Shown here: piece by piece, positions 1 to 9,593 of the stretch
How positions within the stretch are numbered: the stretch's first letter is position 1
Layout of the letters: each line of letters starts with the position of its first letter
Origin: Pedobacter fastidiosus
GTDB taxonomy: Bacteria > Bacteroidota > Bacteroidia > Sphingobacteriales > Sphingobacteriaceae
DNA: 64,000 nucleotides
NCBI RefSeq assembly: GCF_014306625.1
Contig: NZ_JACRYL010000008.1
Span: 165,415 to 229,414 of the forward strand
Reading direction: 5' to 3'
Position numbers and translations under genes: made by a program
Notes under the pieces: generated by a model
Database searches by the model: none
What the model was told of the DNA's origin: nothing
What the model saw: the letters and a program-made list of their open reading frames with translations, nothing else

Positions 1-313
1 TTGCTAATTCATGAAAATTATATAAGAAAAACTTCGAAAGTTACCCGCTTAAGGTACTTAAGAAAACAATTCACTTATGATTGTTTATCTTTTTTATACC
101 TAAAAGAATTATTAGCAAATCTTGCTAACCAGATTTTACTTATTTCAATTTTCAAAAAATTCTCTCAATCGTTCCTGCTCTTTTGAGAGAAATTATATTA
201 TCGATATAATTAACGCATTTTTAGAGTTCAATTTTATCTTAATACCATAAGCTTTCCATCAGCGGTTTCAAAAAATTTAAAGCCAAGGAAAAATTGACAT
301 ATTTGGAGTAAAA
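1..313. other. AT-rich leader without a supported gene
   Basis: No convincing gene here. A 61-codon open frame begins at base 1 on the plus strand with TTG, but it has low-complexity Leu/Lys/Phe composition and no recognisable domain. It could at most be the tail of something outside the window. The rest is AT-rich spacer downstream of the minus-strand kinase that ends at 314. Confidence 0.5.
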
Positions 314-2584
314 CTAGATATGAATATCATCTGATGCTAATCTGTCTGTTTCGAAAATTACCTCTATTGCGAGTCCATCACAGTCCTGGATTGTAAAAGT
401 ACCTCCCAATTGTTTGCTTAATCCACGCATTAAATTCATCCCCATGGAATTACTTGTTTTCAAGTCAAAATCCTTTGGTAGGCCGATACCATTATCTTTA
501 ATTGTTAATTTGTTATTAATTTTATCGATCTGAAGTAGGGATATGCCAATCAAATTCGAAGCACCATCGGGATATGCATATTTAATCGAATTTGTAATGG
601 CTTCATTCATAATCAAGCTCAGCGGGATTGCCTGCGATACTGATAAGTGAATTTCATCAAAGTCCTTTTCAAACTGCAAACGGTTACCTGGATCACAGCT
701 ATCTTTTAAATGACTAATAAATTCTTCCAGATATTCAGCCATATTAATCAGATCAGATCCTTCTGACTGATAGAGTTTTTGATGGATCAGTGCAATGGAT
801 CGCATTCTATTTTCACTATTTAGAATGGCATCCTTCGCAGCTTTATTATCAATATAATCTGATTGACGTTGCAATAAGCCAATAACGATCTGCAAATTAT
901 TTTTTACTCGATGGTGAATTTCTTTTAACAGCCATTGTTTCTCGTCGAGCAAATTGTCTTTATCGTCTAAAAGTGAATTCAATTCGTCATTTCTTTGTTG
1001 TATAATTTTATTGGCTTTTTGTTTTTCTCGAAAACTATTGATGAGTACGCCGAGAAACAAAAGCAATAATATAATCATTCCAATAATCAGGTTTTTGATG
1101 TAATTGGCTTGTGATACTTTATCGAGCAATAAAACACGGTCTTTTTGCAACGCCCCAATTGCGGCTTCTTTTTGTAAGGTTTTATAGCGCACCTGTATCT
1201 CAGCAATCTGTCTGGCAGAGGCGACATTGAAGAGAGAATCACTCTTTCGCTTAAATATTCGGAAATGATCCAAAGCAGACTTAAAATTTTGATTTGCAGA
1301 ATCTATTTTATAATAAAAAAACTCATCTTCAGCACTATTCAAAAAGGCTTGGCTATCTGAATGAATATTTTTAAATTCTCTATCCAAAAATATGCGTGCC
1401 TTTGCATATTTTTTTTGCGCCATGTAAAAACCGGCCAGTACTTTATTGCCCCAAGATTCGTCCATAAGTCTACAACGATAGTAAGCAACCATTTTTAAGT
1501 ACCAAGTTTCTGCCTGGCTGTACCGGCCAATCGCATTGTAGTACAGGCCGTATACTTCGGCTTGGCGTCCAATTTGTAGACTATCTAAGGGTGGATATTT
1601 GTTAAAGATTTTTACCGCTTCAGTTAAGGCGGTCTTCGGTATATTTAAAAACACACATTCTCTTGCTAACTCACTAATGTGCAAATATGTAACTTCTGAT
1701 GTTGTATTTCCTTGATTATTTGTTGTTCCAATTTTAATCGCACGCTTGAAATTTTCCAAAGCATTCGCATGGTCATTCATATCTGAATACACATAAGCGA
1801 GCTGTCCATACCGCTGTGCCATATTCTGATATTTCAAGGTATCGCCCCTTTCGTTGGCATTATCAATTGCTAATAGAGCATATTTCAATGCCTTATTTAA
1901 ACTTCCTTTATTCCTGTAAATTGCAGAAAGGTGATAGTAGGTAAAACCAAGATCATTAGAATGGGAGAACTGGTAGGATTTCAGTGCCATAAGGGAATAA
2001 TGTTCGGCACTATCTAATTTAACTCGGCTATAATATTCTGCACCTAAGGATGAGAAACATTCGGCCTCCTTAATATTATCTCCTATTTCGTGATACAAAC
2101 CAGATGCCTTTTTTAAATTAGCAATGACTTCAGGCCTATCTTTATATGAGTCTTTCATCATATTTGCAAAGCGTAACCAAGTCCGTGCTTCTCTTTTCTT
2201 GTCGCTATCTCTTTGATAAGCCTGAATAACCGACATAAAGTATTGTTTACCACTAGGCAAATTGTTTAGTCTAAAATAAGTTTCTCCAACCCGCAACATA
2301 CCTTCGTACCTATTATTAACACGAAGCTTAACGGAGTCGGCAAACTTAATGGAATACAAAAAATAGCGAAGACCACTATCTAGGTTTATCTTTTTATTCC
2401 CCGGTTTTAATAATTGAATTTTACCCAATTGCTGTATCAGGTTACACTTAATACTATCGTTGGAAGTACTTTGAATCATCGCCTTTACTTTGGTTGCATC
2501 AGCTTGATCTCCTGGAAGTACCTGTGCCAAAGCAATACCCTTTTGCAAAATGAAAGCAATCAAGAAGAAATAAATAATTTTCAT
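314..2584 (-). CDS. TPR-linked HisKA_2 sensor histidine kinase
   Basis: Membrane sensor kinase of 756 residues. A signal peptide (about 1-20) leads into a long periplasmic helical region of degenerate TPR units (about 50-450). A short coiled coil (455-490) precedes one transmembrane helix at about 499-516. A second coiled coil leads to the HisKA_2 box [11 protein letters not shown] (likely phospho-acceptor His558, by analogy with the family), and the HATPase follows with N-box NEAITNSIKYA and G-box DNGIGLP. It should autophosphorylate in the cytoplasm and pass phosphate to a separate receiver, since it has none of its own. It is one of five close paralogues in the window. No regulator is adjacent, and no CAACG-N6-CGTTG site was seen upstream. 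The ligand is unknown. Confidence 0.93.
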   Translation of the reverse strand: MKIIYFFLIAFILQKGIALAQVLPGDQADATKVKAMIQSTSNDSIKCNLIQQLGKIQLLKPGNKKINLDSGLRYFLYSIKFADSVKLRVNNRYEGMLRVGETYFRLNNLPSGKQYFMSVIQAYQRDSDKKREARTWLRFANMMKDSYKDRPEVIANLKKASGLYHEIGDNIKEAECFSSLGAEYYSRVKLDSAEHYSLMALKSYQFSHSNDLGFTYYHLSAIYRNKGSLNKALKYALLAIDNANERGDTLKYQNMAQRYGQLAYVYSDMNDHANALENFKRAIKIGTTNNQGNTTSEVTYLHISELARECVFLNIPKTALTEAVKIFNKYPPLDSLQIGRQAEVYGLYYNAIGRYSQAETWYLKMVAYYRCRLMDESWGNKVLAGFYMAQKKYAKARIFLDREFKNIHSDSQAFLNSAEDEFFYYKIDSANQNFKSALDHFRIFKRKSDSLFNVASARQIAEIQVRYKTLQKEAAIGALQKDRVLLLDKVSQANYIKNLIIGMIILLLLFLGVLINSFREKQKANKIIQQRNDELNSLLDDKDNLLDEKQWLLKEIHHRVKNNLQIVIGLLQRQSDYIDNKAAKDAILNSENRMRSIALIHQKLYQSEGSDLINMAEYLEEFISHLKDSCDPGNRLQFEKDFDEIHLSVSQAIPLSLIMNEAITNSIKYAYPDGASNLIGISLLQIDKINNKLTIKDNGIGLPKDFDLKTSNSMGMNLMRGLSKQLGGTFTIQDCDGLAIEVIFETDRLASDDIHI

Positions 2585-2708
2585 ATTTTATCTAACCAAT
2601 TTATTCAAATTTCAGGCAATAATCAATATGCGTAAAACTAGGAGTTGGGTATTAGTTTTAAAAATTTTAACGCGTCTTTTCGGACCACTACAGTATTTTG
2701 AATGAATG

Positions 2709-3503
2709 CTAAAGTACACCCTTTAACACTCCACCATCGGCTCTTATTGCGGCACCATTCGTAGCAGACGCAAGCGGACTGGCCAAGTAAGTTACCATAT
2801 TTGCCACTTCAGTTGTACTTAAAAACCGTTGAATAATTGAGGTTGGGCGAACATTTTTGAAAAAATCTGCTTCCACCTCCACATTAGTCTTATTTTGATC
2901 TTTGGCCAAATTTTCAATAAACCCTTCAACACCCTCTGAAAATGTAGGCCCAGGCAGTACACAATTTACTGTAACAGCAGTGCCTTTTGTCATCTCTGCC
3001 AATCCGCGAGCAACAGCCAGCTGGGCAGTTTTAGTCATTCCATAATGTATCATTTCCTCGGGAATTTGAACGGCCGATTCACTTGATATGAATAATATTC
3101 GTCCCCAACCATTTTTTAACATTTGGCTAAAGTATGCACGGGATAAACGGATTCCACTCATTACATTTATCTCATAAAAATGCAACCAATCTTCGTCGGT
3201 AATATCTGCAAAAGCCTTAGGCTCAAATATTGAAATATTATTAACCAAAATATCAACCTGAGGAAGCTGGGTAATGAGATTTTTAATAGATTCAAGCTGG
3301 GCAAAATCAGCCACTACTCCACTTACTTGATCATTTCCACTTTCGATTTTGATTTGTGCAACCGCCCTTTCTACACGGTCTGTTGTACGTCCATTAATAA
3401 TAACTTCGGCACCCTCTTTCGCTAAGTTAAGCGCAATAGCAAAACCTATTCCGGCAGTTGAGCCGGTAACTAAGGCCTTTTTATTTTTTAATTGTAATTC
3501 CAT
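2709..3503 (-). CDS. Short-chain dehydrogenase/reductase (SDR)
   Basis: Classical SDR oxidoreductase, 264 residues from the chosen start. It has the glycine-rich NAD(P)-binding motif TGSTAGIG near the N-terminus, the NNISIF strand, and a catalytic Ser with Y-x3-K (HYGMTKTA). The substrate cannot be told from sequence. The frame stays open 16 codons further upstream, but those codons overlap a sigma-54-like promoter (3529-3544), and the ATG at 3503 gives the usual MELQLKNKKALVTG start of the family. A CAACG-N6-CATTG enhancer-like site lies about 105 bp upstream. It is flanked by two TPR kinases, which suggests it is an output gene of the local two-component network. Confidence 0.92.
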   Translation of the reverse strand: MELQLKNKKALVTGSTAGIGFAIALNLAKEGAEVIINGRTTDRVERAVAQIKIESGNDQVSGVVADFAQLESIKNLITQLPQVDILVNNISIFEPKAFADITDEDWLHFYEINVMSGIRLSRAYFSQMLKNGWGRILFISSESAVQIPEEMIHYGMTKTAQLAVARGLAEMTKGTAVTVNCVLPGPTFSEGVEGFIENLAKDQNKTNVEVEADFFKNVRPTSIIQRFLSTTEVANMVTYLASPLASATNGAAIRADGGVLKGVL

Positions 3504-3528
3504 ATTATTTAAATTTATATCGTTTGAA

Positions 3529-3544
3529 AGCCCGCACAAGTCCA
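3529..3544 (-). promoter_or_regulatory. Candidate sigma-54 promoter of the SDR gene
   Basis: Minus-strand sequence TGGACTTGTGCGGGCT keeps the GG (-24) and GC (-12) dinucleotides at the exact 10-bp separation, although the usual TTGC is GGGC. Predicted start of transcription is near 3519, giving a leader of about 16 nt before the ATG at 3503. The nearby enhancer-like repeat supports it; alone it would be weak. Confidence 0.5.
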
Positions 3545-3606
3545 AACCCATGCCGAACTATAAAACGATGTTTTAATGGTCTTTTAAAGAATTTATTTAA
3601 AAAAGA

Positions 3607-3645
3607 CAACGATATTTCATTGCCTATGTACTCGTTCAACGATAT
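3607..3645. promoter_or_regulatory. Enhancer-like inverted repeats (CAACG-N6-CGTTG family)
   Basis: CAACGATATTTCATTG at 3607-3622 matches the local 16-bp consensus with one arm mismatch. A second CAACGATAT half-site begins exactly 30 bp later at 3637, and it overlaps the small palindrome TCGTTCAACGA (3632-3642). The pair sits about 90-125 bp upstream of the SDR transcription start predicted at 3519, a typical distance for an NtrC-type activator. Confidence 0.55.
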
Positions 3646-3702
3646 TCAAAAGGAATTTAATAAAACCTCGTAATGAAAGAGCCGTTTTTTATCTTCATAC
3701 GG

Positions 3703-6006
3703 CTAACCATTTGAGCTGTTATCTGTTAAATGCTCTATCTTAAATTTAACGCAAACTGATGTTCCTTGAGCATCTTCGATACTGAGTTTACCCCCTATCT
3801 GTTTACTTAACCCTTTCATTAAATTCATCCCCATAGATTTGATATTTAAGGGATCTAAACCCGATGGAAGACCAGGACCATCGTCTTTAACAATCAAACA
3901 ATAAAGCCCGTATTCTATGGGCAAAAAGGAAACCACCACAGAACCAAAGACTTTACCTGCAAATGCATATTTAATGGCATTGGTAATTGCCTCATTTATA
4001 ATAAGCCCTAGCGGAAGAGCTTGATTTACATTTAAATTATCGAATTTTATATCTTTTTTAAAATGTATACGATTACCTAAATCAAAGCTATCCCTCAAAT
4101 AATTAATCAGTTCATCAATATATTCAGGCATATTGATAAATCCCGGACTATCAGATTGATAAAGTTTCTGATGGATTAGCGCTACAGAATGCATCCTGTT
4201 CTCGCTATTACGAATGGCACGAAGCGCTTCCTTATTTTTTATATAGGCCGATTGGCTCTGGAGCAGCCCCATTACAATCTGAAGATTGTTCTTTACTCTA
4301 TGATGAACTTCTTTCATTAACCACTCTTTTTGCTCCAGAAACTGATCTTTCTCTTTTACTAACATACTGAGTGCGGCCGCTTTTCTCCGGTTTGCCAAAT
4401 ATGACTTATAAAGTAAGATGAAAAAGAAAATCAATGCCGCGATGGCAACGAGCGTTAAGTTGCGGGTAAAATAGGCCTTTGCAGTTTTTTCACGCTCCAA
4501 TTGCGCATCTTTTTTTAATATAATAATGTCATTTTCTTTTTTTTCAATTTCATATTGCGTGCTCAGCCTTGCCAGCTGATTGCTTTTGGTAATGTTAAAG
4601 GCTGAATCGCTTAATGTTTTGTATCTTTTATAATGATTAATTGCAGAGTTTAATTTACCTTCCGCAGAATCTATTTTGAAGTAAGATAATTCATCGTCAA
4701 TTAATGTCGAAAAAGCCATTGTGTTGATGGGAAGATAATTGTATTGATCTTTTAGCGCCTGCCTTGCTAAAGCATATTTTTTTTGCTTTAAATAAAATGA
4801 ACTCAGCACCTTATATCCCAATGTTTCTAATGAACCACTTTTTCGATAAAAATGAATCATGGACAGAAATGAACGTTCTGCTTCCCGATATTGCATTAAA
4901 GCTTCGTAACATCGACCTCTAATTTCTGCCGCAATACCATATTGGAGGGGATCAGCAGGTGGGTATACTTTCATTATGCTATTCGACATCACAACCGCTT
5001 CTTTGGTTTTACCTGCTGAAATTAATGAACGAACAAGCTCATTCAGATAATTATAAGTGATGTCCATAGCAATCCCAACATCCCTATTTCTTAAGGATAA
5101 AGCGATAGCTTTTCGATAATTTTCAGCTGATTTTTTATATAGACCGAGATCTGTGTAAATGAGACCAAGCTGACCATAATATGGCACTATGCCTAAAGTT
5201 GTTGTATCTCCAATTGAATTTGCGCTTCTAATACTTGCAATGCTATTGGCAAGACTTTGATCGAGTTTACCTTTGTTTCTATAGATAACTGAAAGATTAT
5301 AAAAAGTTAAAGAAAGATTATGATCCTTATAACCAGCTCTTCTATATAATTTAAGTGCCTGCGAGAGTTGGTATTCTGCACTGTCTAGATTGCCTGCTAT
5401 ATTGCCAATATTTTCTTTATTATAAATTCCCTTTTCCATCATCACATCCCCAACTTCCTTCCACTGCTTTAATTCATTATACATTGTAATGGTTTTTTGC
5501 AGATAATAGGGAATTTCCGGATCTAATGGTTCGCCATTTTTTAACTTTATACCTAATCTAAACCATGTACGAGCCTCACGCTTCTTATCGCCTAGGCGCT
5601 GATATTCACGAATAACCCGCATATAGATTGATTTTCCCGATCTTATTTCTTTCCTTAGAAAATAGACCTCACCGATTCGGCACATGCATTCGTATCTGAA
5701 ATTAGCCTTCATCTTGAGTGAATCAACTAATTTTAAGGAATATTTAAAGTATAGCATCGCACTATCAAGATTAATCTTATACTTTCCCGGTTTGTTAAGC
5801 ATTTGGTACTTACCTAAATTCCAAACAAGCTCTACTCTAACAGAATCAGGCAACCGGCCTTGAAGTGCTTTCTGTGTTAAAGCCGATTCTTTTTGGTCTA
5901 TCGGTACAGTAAATTGCCCATGCACAACAAAGCTGCAAATATTGAGTATTGTTAGGAACAATACAAAGTGAATTTGCACATTAAACCTGATTAATATTTT
6001 TTGCAA
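3703..6006 (-). CDS. TPR-linked HisKA_2 sensor histidine kinase
   Basis: Paralogue of the kinase at 314-2584, 767 residues. Order: signal peptide/anchor (about 5-30), degenerate TPR array (about 60-470), coiled coil, transmembrane helix near 510-530 (LTLVAIAALIFFFILLY), coiled coil, HisKA_2 box [11 protein letters not shown] (His569) and HATPase with N-box NEAITNAIKYAF and DDGPGLP. The start must be TTG at 6006: the frame upstream closes with TAA five codons earlier, and no in-frame ATG precedes the signal sequence. An intrinsic terminator separates it from the hydrolase gene upstream, so it probably has its own promoter, which I could not identify. Confidence 0.92.
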   Translation of the reverse strand: MQKILIRFNVQIHFVLFLTILNICSFVVHGQFTVPIDQKESALTQKALQGRLPDSVRVELVWNLGKYQMLNKPGKYKINLDSAMLYFKYSLKLVDSLKMKANFRYECMCRIGEVYFLRKEIRSGKSIYMRVIREYQRLGDKKREARTWFRLGIKLKNGEPLDPEIPYYLQKTITMYNELKQWKEVGDVMMEKGIYNKENIGNIAGNLDSAEYQLSQALKLYRRAGYKDHNLSLTFYNLSVIYRNKGKLDQSLANSIASIRSANSIGDTTTLGIVPYYGQLGLIYTDLGLYKKSAENYRKAIALSLRNRDVGIAMDITYNYLNELVRSLISAGKTKEAVVMSNSIMKVYPPADPLQYGIAAEIRGRCYEALMQYREAERSFLSMIHFYRKSGSLETLGYKVLSSFYLKQKKYALARQALKDQYNYLPINTMAFSTLIDDELSYFKIDSAEGKLNSAINHYKRYKTLSDSAFNITKSNQLARLSTQYEIEKKENDIIILKKDAQLEREKTAKAYFTRNLTLVAIAALIFFFILLYKSYLANRRKAAALSMLVKEKDQFLEQKEWLMKEVHHRVKNNLQIVMGLLQSQSAYIKNKEALRAIRNSENRMHSVALIHQKLYQSDSPGFINMPEYIDELINYLRDSFDLGNRIHFKKDIKFDNLNVNQALPLGLIINEAITNAIKYAFAGKVFGSVVVSFLPIEYGLYCLIVKDDGPGLPSGLDPLNIKSMGMNLMKGLSKQIGGKLSIEDAQGTSVCVKFKIEHLTDNSSNG

Positions 6007-6117
6007 GGGAACTTCTTTTTAATTGAAGCCAATTTACATAGAATGTGGCTCATTATCCTAAATAATTTTCCTTCTGAATATGGTAAGCAACAAAAGAAAT
6101 TGTTAACATGTAAGAAT

Positions 6118-6147
6118 AAAAATGGGCCAATCTTAGGTCCCATTTTT
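6118..6147 (-). terminator. Intrinsic terminator of the hydrolase gene
   Basis: The stem ATGGG/CCCAT, with further partial pairing inside, is flanked by A-rich and T-rich tracts on both sides. On the minus strand it lies just after the hydrolase stop at 6159 and is followed by a T run, so it should end that transcript. It could work in either direction. Confidence 0.6.
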
Positions 6148-6158
6148 ATTCAAATCTA

Positions 6159-7034
6159 TTATTTGGAAATCTCCAGAAATATTTCGGATACTTTTTCTGG
6201 CACAGAAAGAAATGGAGAATGACCAGTATCTACAATATAAGTATTTGTTATGCCCGCAGCCTTTGCCATCTGCTTCTGAAGATCTTGCCCTATAGCTTGG
6301 TCTTTTGCCGTAAAAATATAATACTTCTTAACCGATCCGAAAGCAGCTGAAGTAAGCTTTATTTTATCAGCAAATGGTATGGCAGGTTCTGACCTATAGT
6401 TAGCAATTACGAGCTTTTTTATTAATTCAGAGGCATCCTGACAGAAAATATCTGTAAGCTTATCTTTATTAACATCAAGAGTAAGCTGATCTGCAGATGG
6501 AATAAGGTTTGGTCTCAATAGCGAAGTTTTATCCTGAAAAGCCAAATCAATAAGCGACTCACCATCCTGAGGAACGAAAGCTCCGATAAAAACAAGTTTT
6601 TCAATACGCTCGGGGATTTTTTCTGCAACTGCAGAAACAACTATGCCACCCATACTGTGCCCAACCAGAATAACTTTTCCTGTTAGATTTTCTATAGCGG
6701 CAACAACTTTGTCACGGTAAATATTCATTGATACAGAAACCGCAGGCGTGTTGTCAGCACCGTGAGCAGGTAGCTCAACAACAATTACTTTGTTTCCCTT
6801 TTTTTCCAGTTGTGTTTTTACCGTTGACCAAACATATGCTGATTGCCATGCCCCATGTACCAGGACAAATGTCTTTGTTTGCTTAACCATCGGCTCTTTT
6901 GAACAGCCAGAAAAACAAAACACCATTACCATAAAACAGGCCATAAGCCACTTAGTTGCCCCCTGTGGATAATTTAAGAATGCTTCTTTAATGTATGGAG
7001 TCGCAACCATCATTTTTTTTTCATTTGTTTTCAT
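6159..7034 (-). CDS. Lipoprotein alpha/beta hydrolase (esterase-like)
   Basis: Alpha/beta hydrolase of about 291 residues with an N-terminal hydrophobic segment ending in the lipobox FSGC, so probably a lipid-anchored periplasmic or outer-membrane enzyme. Visible motifs: oxyanion region FVLVHGAWQ, nucleophile elbow GHSMGG, acid in FTAKDQAIG, and catalytic His in DTGHSPFLS. The pattern resembles the methyl-ester esterase (MES/salicylate esterase-like) branch; the substrate is unknown. The exact start is uncertain because three Met codons lie ahead of the signal sequence. Two enhancer-like repeats lie about 190-225 bp upstream (7222-7259), but no sigma-54 promoter was found between them and the gene. 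Confidence 0.9.
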   Translation of the reverse strand: MKTNEKKMMVATPYIKEAFLNYPQGATKWLMACFMVMVFCFSGCSKEPMVKQTKTFVLVHGAWQSAYVWSTVKTQLEKKGNKVIVVELPAHGADNTPAVSVSMNIYRDKVVAAIENLTGKVILVGHSMGGIVVSAVAEKIPERIEKLVFIGAFVPQDGESLIDLAFQDKTSLLRPNLIPSADQLTLDVNKDKLTDIFCQDASELIKKLVIANYRSEPAIPFADKIKLTSAAFGSVKKYYIFTAKDQAIGQDLQKQMAKAAGITNTYIVDTGHSPFLSVPEKVSEIFLEISK

Positions 7035-7599
7035 AACTTTAAATTTTTGTGATTTGAATGCCTCAATTGTTTAGCTAGAGGAGTTAAACCTTGTAATCCA
7101 AATAACAACCAAAAACATAAATACTTAATTATCAAAACAGTACAATAAATAAGCATAACTAAACTACTTTATCTCGTCATAATTTTACGGTATATAATAA
7201 AATAAACTGACAACATTTACCCAACGATATATAGTTGTTGAGGCAACGACATATCGTGAATACAGATTTTCCTTTACTAAAAATCGCACTGGATAATTTA
7301 AAAACCTGTTGCTAAGCTTATATTTAACCTATATTAATCTAAAATGGCATTTTTTGATTTGTGGCTGGATTTATGAGTTCCGAAGTTAAGACAAGCTTAC
7401 CAGTTAAAATTTTTAGCGCTAGCCCCTACCAATCGTTATAATGAAACTTAGAACCAGAATCAACTTTACATTTTGCGACCTTGTTTTTCTTGACTACCGA
7501 AATTTCCAACATCCTGACCCACTAAATTGGAATCGTGCCAAAACTAAGTAAACAATTGATTAGATTTTTGAGCAATAAACTCAAACCCAATAAGGAGTT
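7035..7599. other. Divergent regulatory spacer, 565 bp
   Basis: There is no gene in this AT-rich spacer between the divergent hydrolase and the NtrC-type regulator. It holds two enhancer-like repeats at 7222-7259. It also has a stretch near 7163-7195 (CTCGTCA, then TTTACGGTAT) that recalls the repeat block at 16333-16359. No canonical -24/-12 element was found for either flanking gene. Confidence 0.6.
7222..7259. promoter_or_regulatory. Pair of enhancer-like CAACG-N6-CGTTG repeats
   Basis: CAACGATATATAGTTG (7222-7237) and CAACGACATATCGTGA (7244-7259) are two near-consensus copies with start points 22 bp apart, about two helical turns, in the same orientation. This is the usual geometry for adjacent NtrC-family dimers. 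The adjacent plus-strand gene encodes exactly such a regulator, so autoregulation is a natural reading, but it is inferred. Confidence 0.6.
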
Positions 7600-9549
7600 A
7601 TGAAGAAAAAAAAGATTCTCATCGTTGAGAACGAATTTATTATTGCCGATGTTTTGGCCAACATTTTAAAAACTGCTGCATACGAAGTTTGCGGGATTGC
7701 GGATAGCGTTAAAGAGGCTCTTGAAATGGTTGCAGAGTTCCGTCCTGAGTTTGTACTATTGGATATTTATTTAAAGGGCAAGCTTACCGGAATTGATTTG
7801 GCGCACCAGTTAACCGAGATGAATATTCCTTTTATTTACATATCGGCAAATTCCAATCAAAAAATATTAGAAGCCGCAAAGGTGACCAACCCCTACGGGT
7901 TTGTTATTAAGCCTTTCCGGGAAAAGGATGTGCTAATTGCGCTCGACATCGCAGTTTATCGTCACGAAAACCATTTAGAAACCGGAACGAGACAAAACGC
8001 GGTACTGCAAAAAAAAGCGGCTGAGATATTGTCTTCATCCATCACCTGGGAATCTAAGATCCTAGAGATATCCAAAGCGCTACAGCCTTACATACCTTTC
8101 GAATTTTTATCTTTTGGAACAAAGCAGGAAGATGAGGTTAGTTTTTATGAACTCTGCTTCTCAAGGATAGGTTTTGATGAATATCAGTCTATGGGTTGTG
8201 CTGAATTAATGGTGGTTACCAATCGCAAGCGACATGAACTGGCCGCATTAAAATCAAACGATCCAAATAATCAAATGGCTACTTGGTATGATGAAAAGGA
8301 ACTTGAAGCATTATTAGAAAAACCATCACTTAAAAAAATATATGCTGAGCGATATGATCTTAAATCCCATCTATCATTTCCTATTCCCTTAGGCAACGAT
8401 AAATGGTGTTATTTTAATTTTTACAGCAGACGGCCTGACGCATATCAAGCAGATCATTTAATATTGTGCAACAGATTACAGCCATTATTAATTACTTTTA
8501 TGGAGGGTATGTTACAGGCTCCAAACAGCCCATTAGCAACTGAAGTACAGAATTATACTGTAAAGCACCACAAAGCGTCGATTGAACAACCCAGCCCTTT
8601 TTCTGGCATTATCGGAAACAGCCACCTGCTTTTAACGGTTTTTGACCATGTTATCCAAGTATCAAAATCAGATTCTTCTGTATTGATTTTGGGCGAGAGC
8701 GGTACAGGAAAAGAAAAGATTGCAGAGCGTATTCATTCACTTTCACTTCGTAAAGAAAAACCGTTTGTCAGGATCAATTGCGCAGCACTTCCAACCTCAC
8801 TGATTGATTCAGAATTGTTCGGGCATGAGAAAGGTGCTTTTACCGGAGCTCACGAACGTAAGATTGGGCGATTTGAACAGGCGCATTCTGGCACCATTTT
8901 TTTAGATGAAATTGGCGAACTCCCATTGGAATCTCAATCGAAATTACTCAGAGTGCTTCAGGAAAAAGAAATTGAACGGATTGGAGGTCGAGTTACGATT
9001 AAAACCGATGTTCGCATCATTGCAGCAACTAACAGGGACCTGGATAAGGAAGTTGCAGAAGGCCGATTTAGACTGGACCTTTTTTACCGCATAAACGTTT
9101 TTCCGATACTGATGCCGCCACTTCGGGAACGCAAGGAAGATATCGCTGATTTAGCTATTCATTTTTTAAACATATATACCCGTAAAATTGGCAAAAACAT
9201 AAGGGGTATTAGTCCTCAGGTATTGCAGAATATGAAGCAATACCATTGGCCTGGCAATATTCGTGAGCTGGAAAACTTGATCGAAAGGAACGTTTTGCTA
9301 ACCAGAGAGGATATGATCAACAACATGGTTCTCCCAACCCAATTGGAACAATATGCATCCGTAATACCAACAGAAGCTACAGTAATTACAATGAGTGAGG
9401 GTGAACGTGCCCATATCCTCGCTGCATTAAAAAAATGCAATGGAAAAATCTGGGGTCAGGGTGGCGCAGCCAGCTTATTAAATTTACCGCCCACAACACT
9501 AAACTCTAAAATGAAAAAACTGGGCATCCGTAAAGATTTTGGTTCCTAG
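7600..9549 (+). CDS. NtrC-type sigma-54 activator, REC-AAA-HTH response regulator
   Basis: Response regulator of 649 residues. The receiver domain (about 1-120) has phospho-acceptor Asp55 (VLLDIYLKG) and switch residues SAN and KPF; its acidic pair reads VENE rather than the usual VEDE. A GAF-sized middle region of unknown function (about 140-310) follows. The sigma-54 interaction AAA+ domain (about 335-570) shows Walker A GESGTGKE, the sigma-54-contacting loop GAFTGA and Walker B FLDEIGEL. The C-terminus has a Fis-like helix-turn-helix (GGAASLLNLPPTTLNSK). It should activate -24/-12 promoters from upstream sites. Start ATG at 7600 follows AAGGAG at a good distance. Its paralogue lies at 11954-13912. 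It probably serves the HisKA_2 kinases nearby. Confidence 0.95.
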   Translation: MKKKKILIVENEFIIADVLANILKTAAYEVCGIADSVKEALEMVAEFRPEFVLLDIYLKGKLTGIDLAHQLTEMNIPFIYISANSNQKILEAAKVTNPYGFVIKPFREKDVLIALDIAVYRHENHLETGTRQNAVLQKKAAEILSSSITWESKILEISKALQPYIPFEFLSFGTKQEDEVSFYELCFSRIGFDEYQSMGCAELMVVTNRKRHELAALKSNDPNNQMATWYDEKELEALLEKPSLKKIYAERYDLKSHLSFPIPLGNDKWCYFNFYSRRPDAYQADHLILCNRLQPLLITFMEGMLQAPNSPLATEVQNYTVKHHKASIEQPSPFSGIIGNSHLLLTVFDHVIQVSKSDSSVLILGESGTGKEKIAERIHSLSLRKEKPFVRINCAALPTSLIDSELFGHEKGAFTGAHERKIGRFEQAHSGTIFLDEIGELPLESQSKLLRVLQEKEIERIGGRVTIKTDVRIIAATNRDLDKEVAEGRFRLDLFYRINVFPILMPPLRERKEDIADLAIHFLNIYTRKIGKNIRGISPQVLQNMKQYHWPGNIRELENLIERNVLLTREDMINNMVLPTQLEQYASVIPTEATVITMSEGERAHILAALKKCNGKIWGQGGAASLLNLPPTTLNSKMKKLGIRKDFGS

Positions 9550-9593
9550 TGATCTATTTCTTAAAACCAAGTTAAAAATGTTGATTTAAGCGA

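Noticed and set aside
1-186. 61-codon open frame at the left edge
   Set aside because: TTG start at base 1, low-complexity composition, no motif; not supported as a gene.
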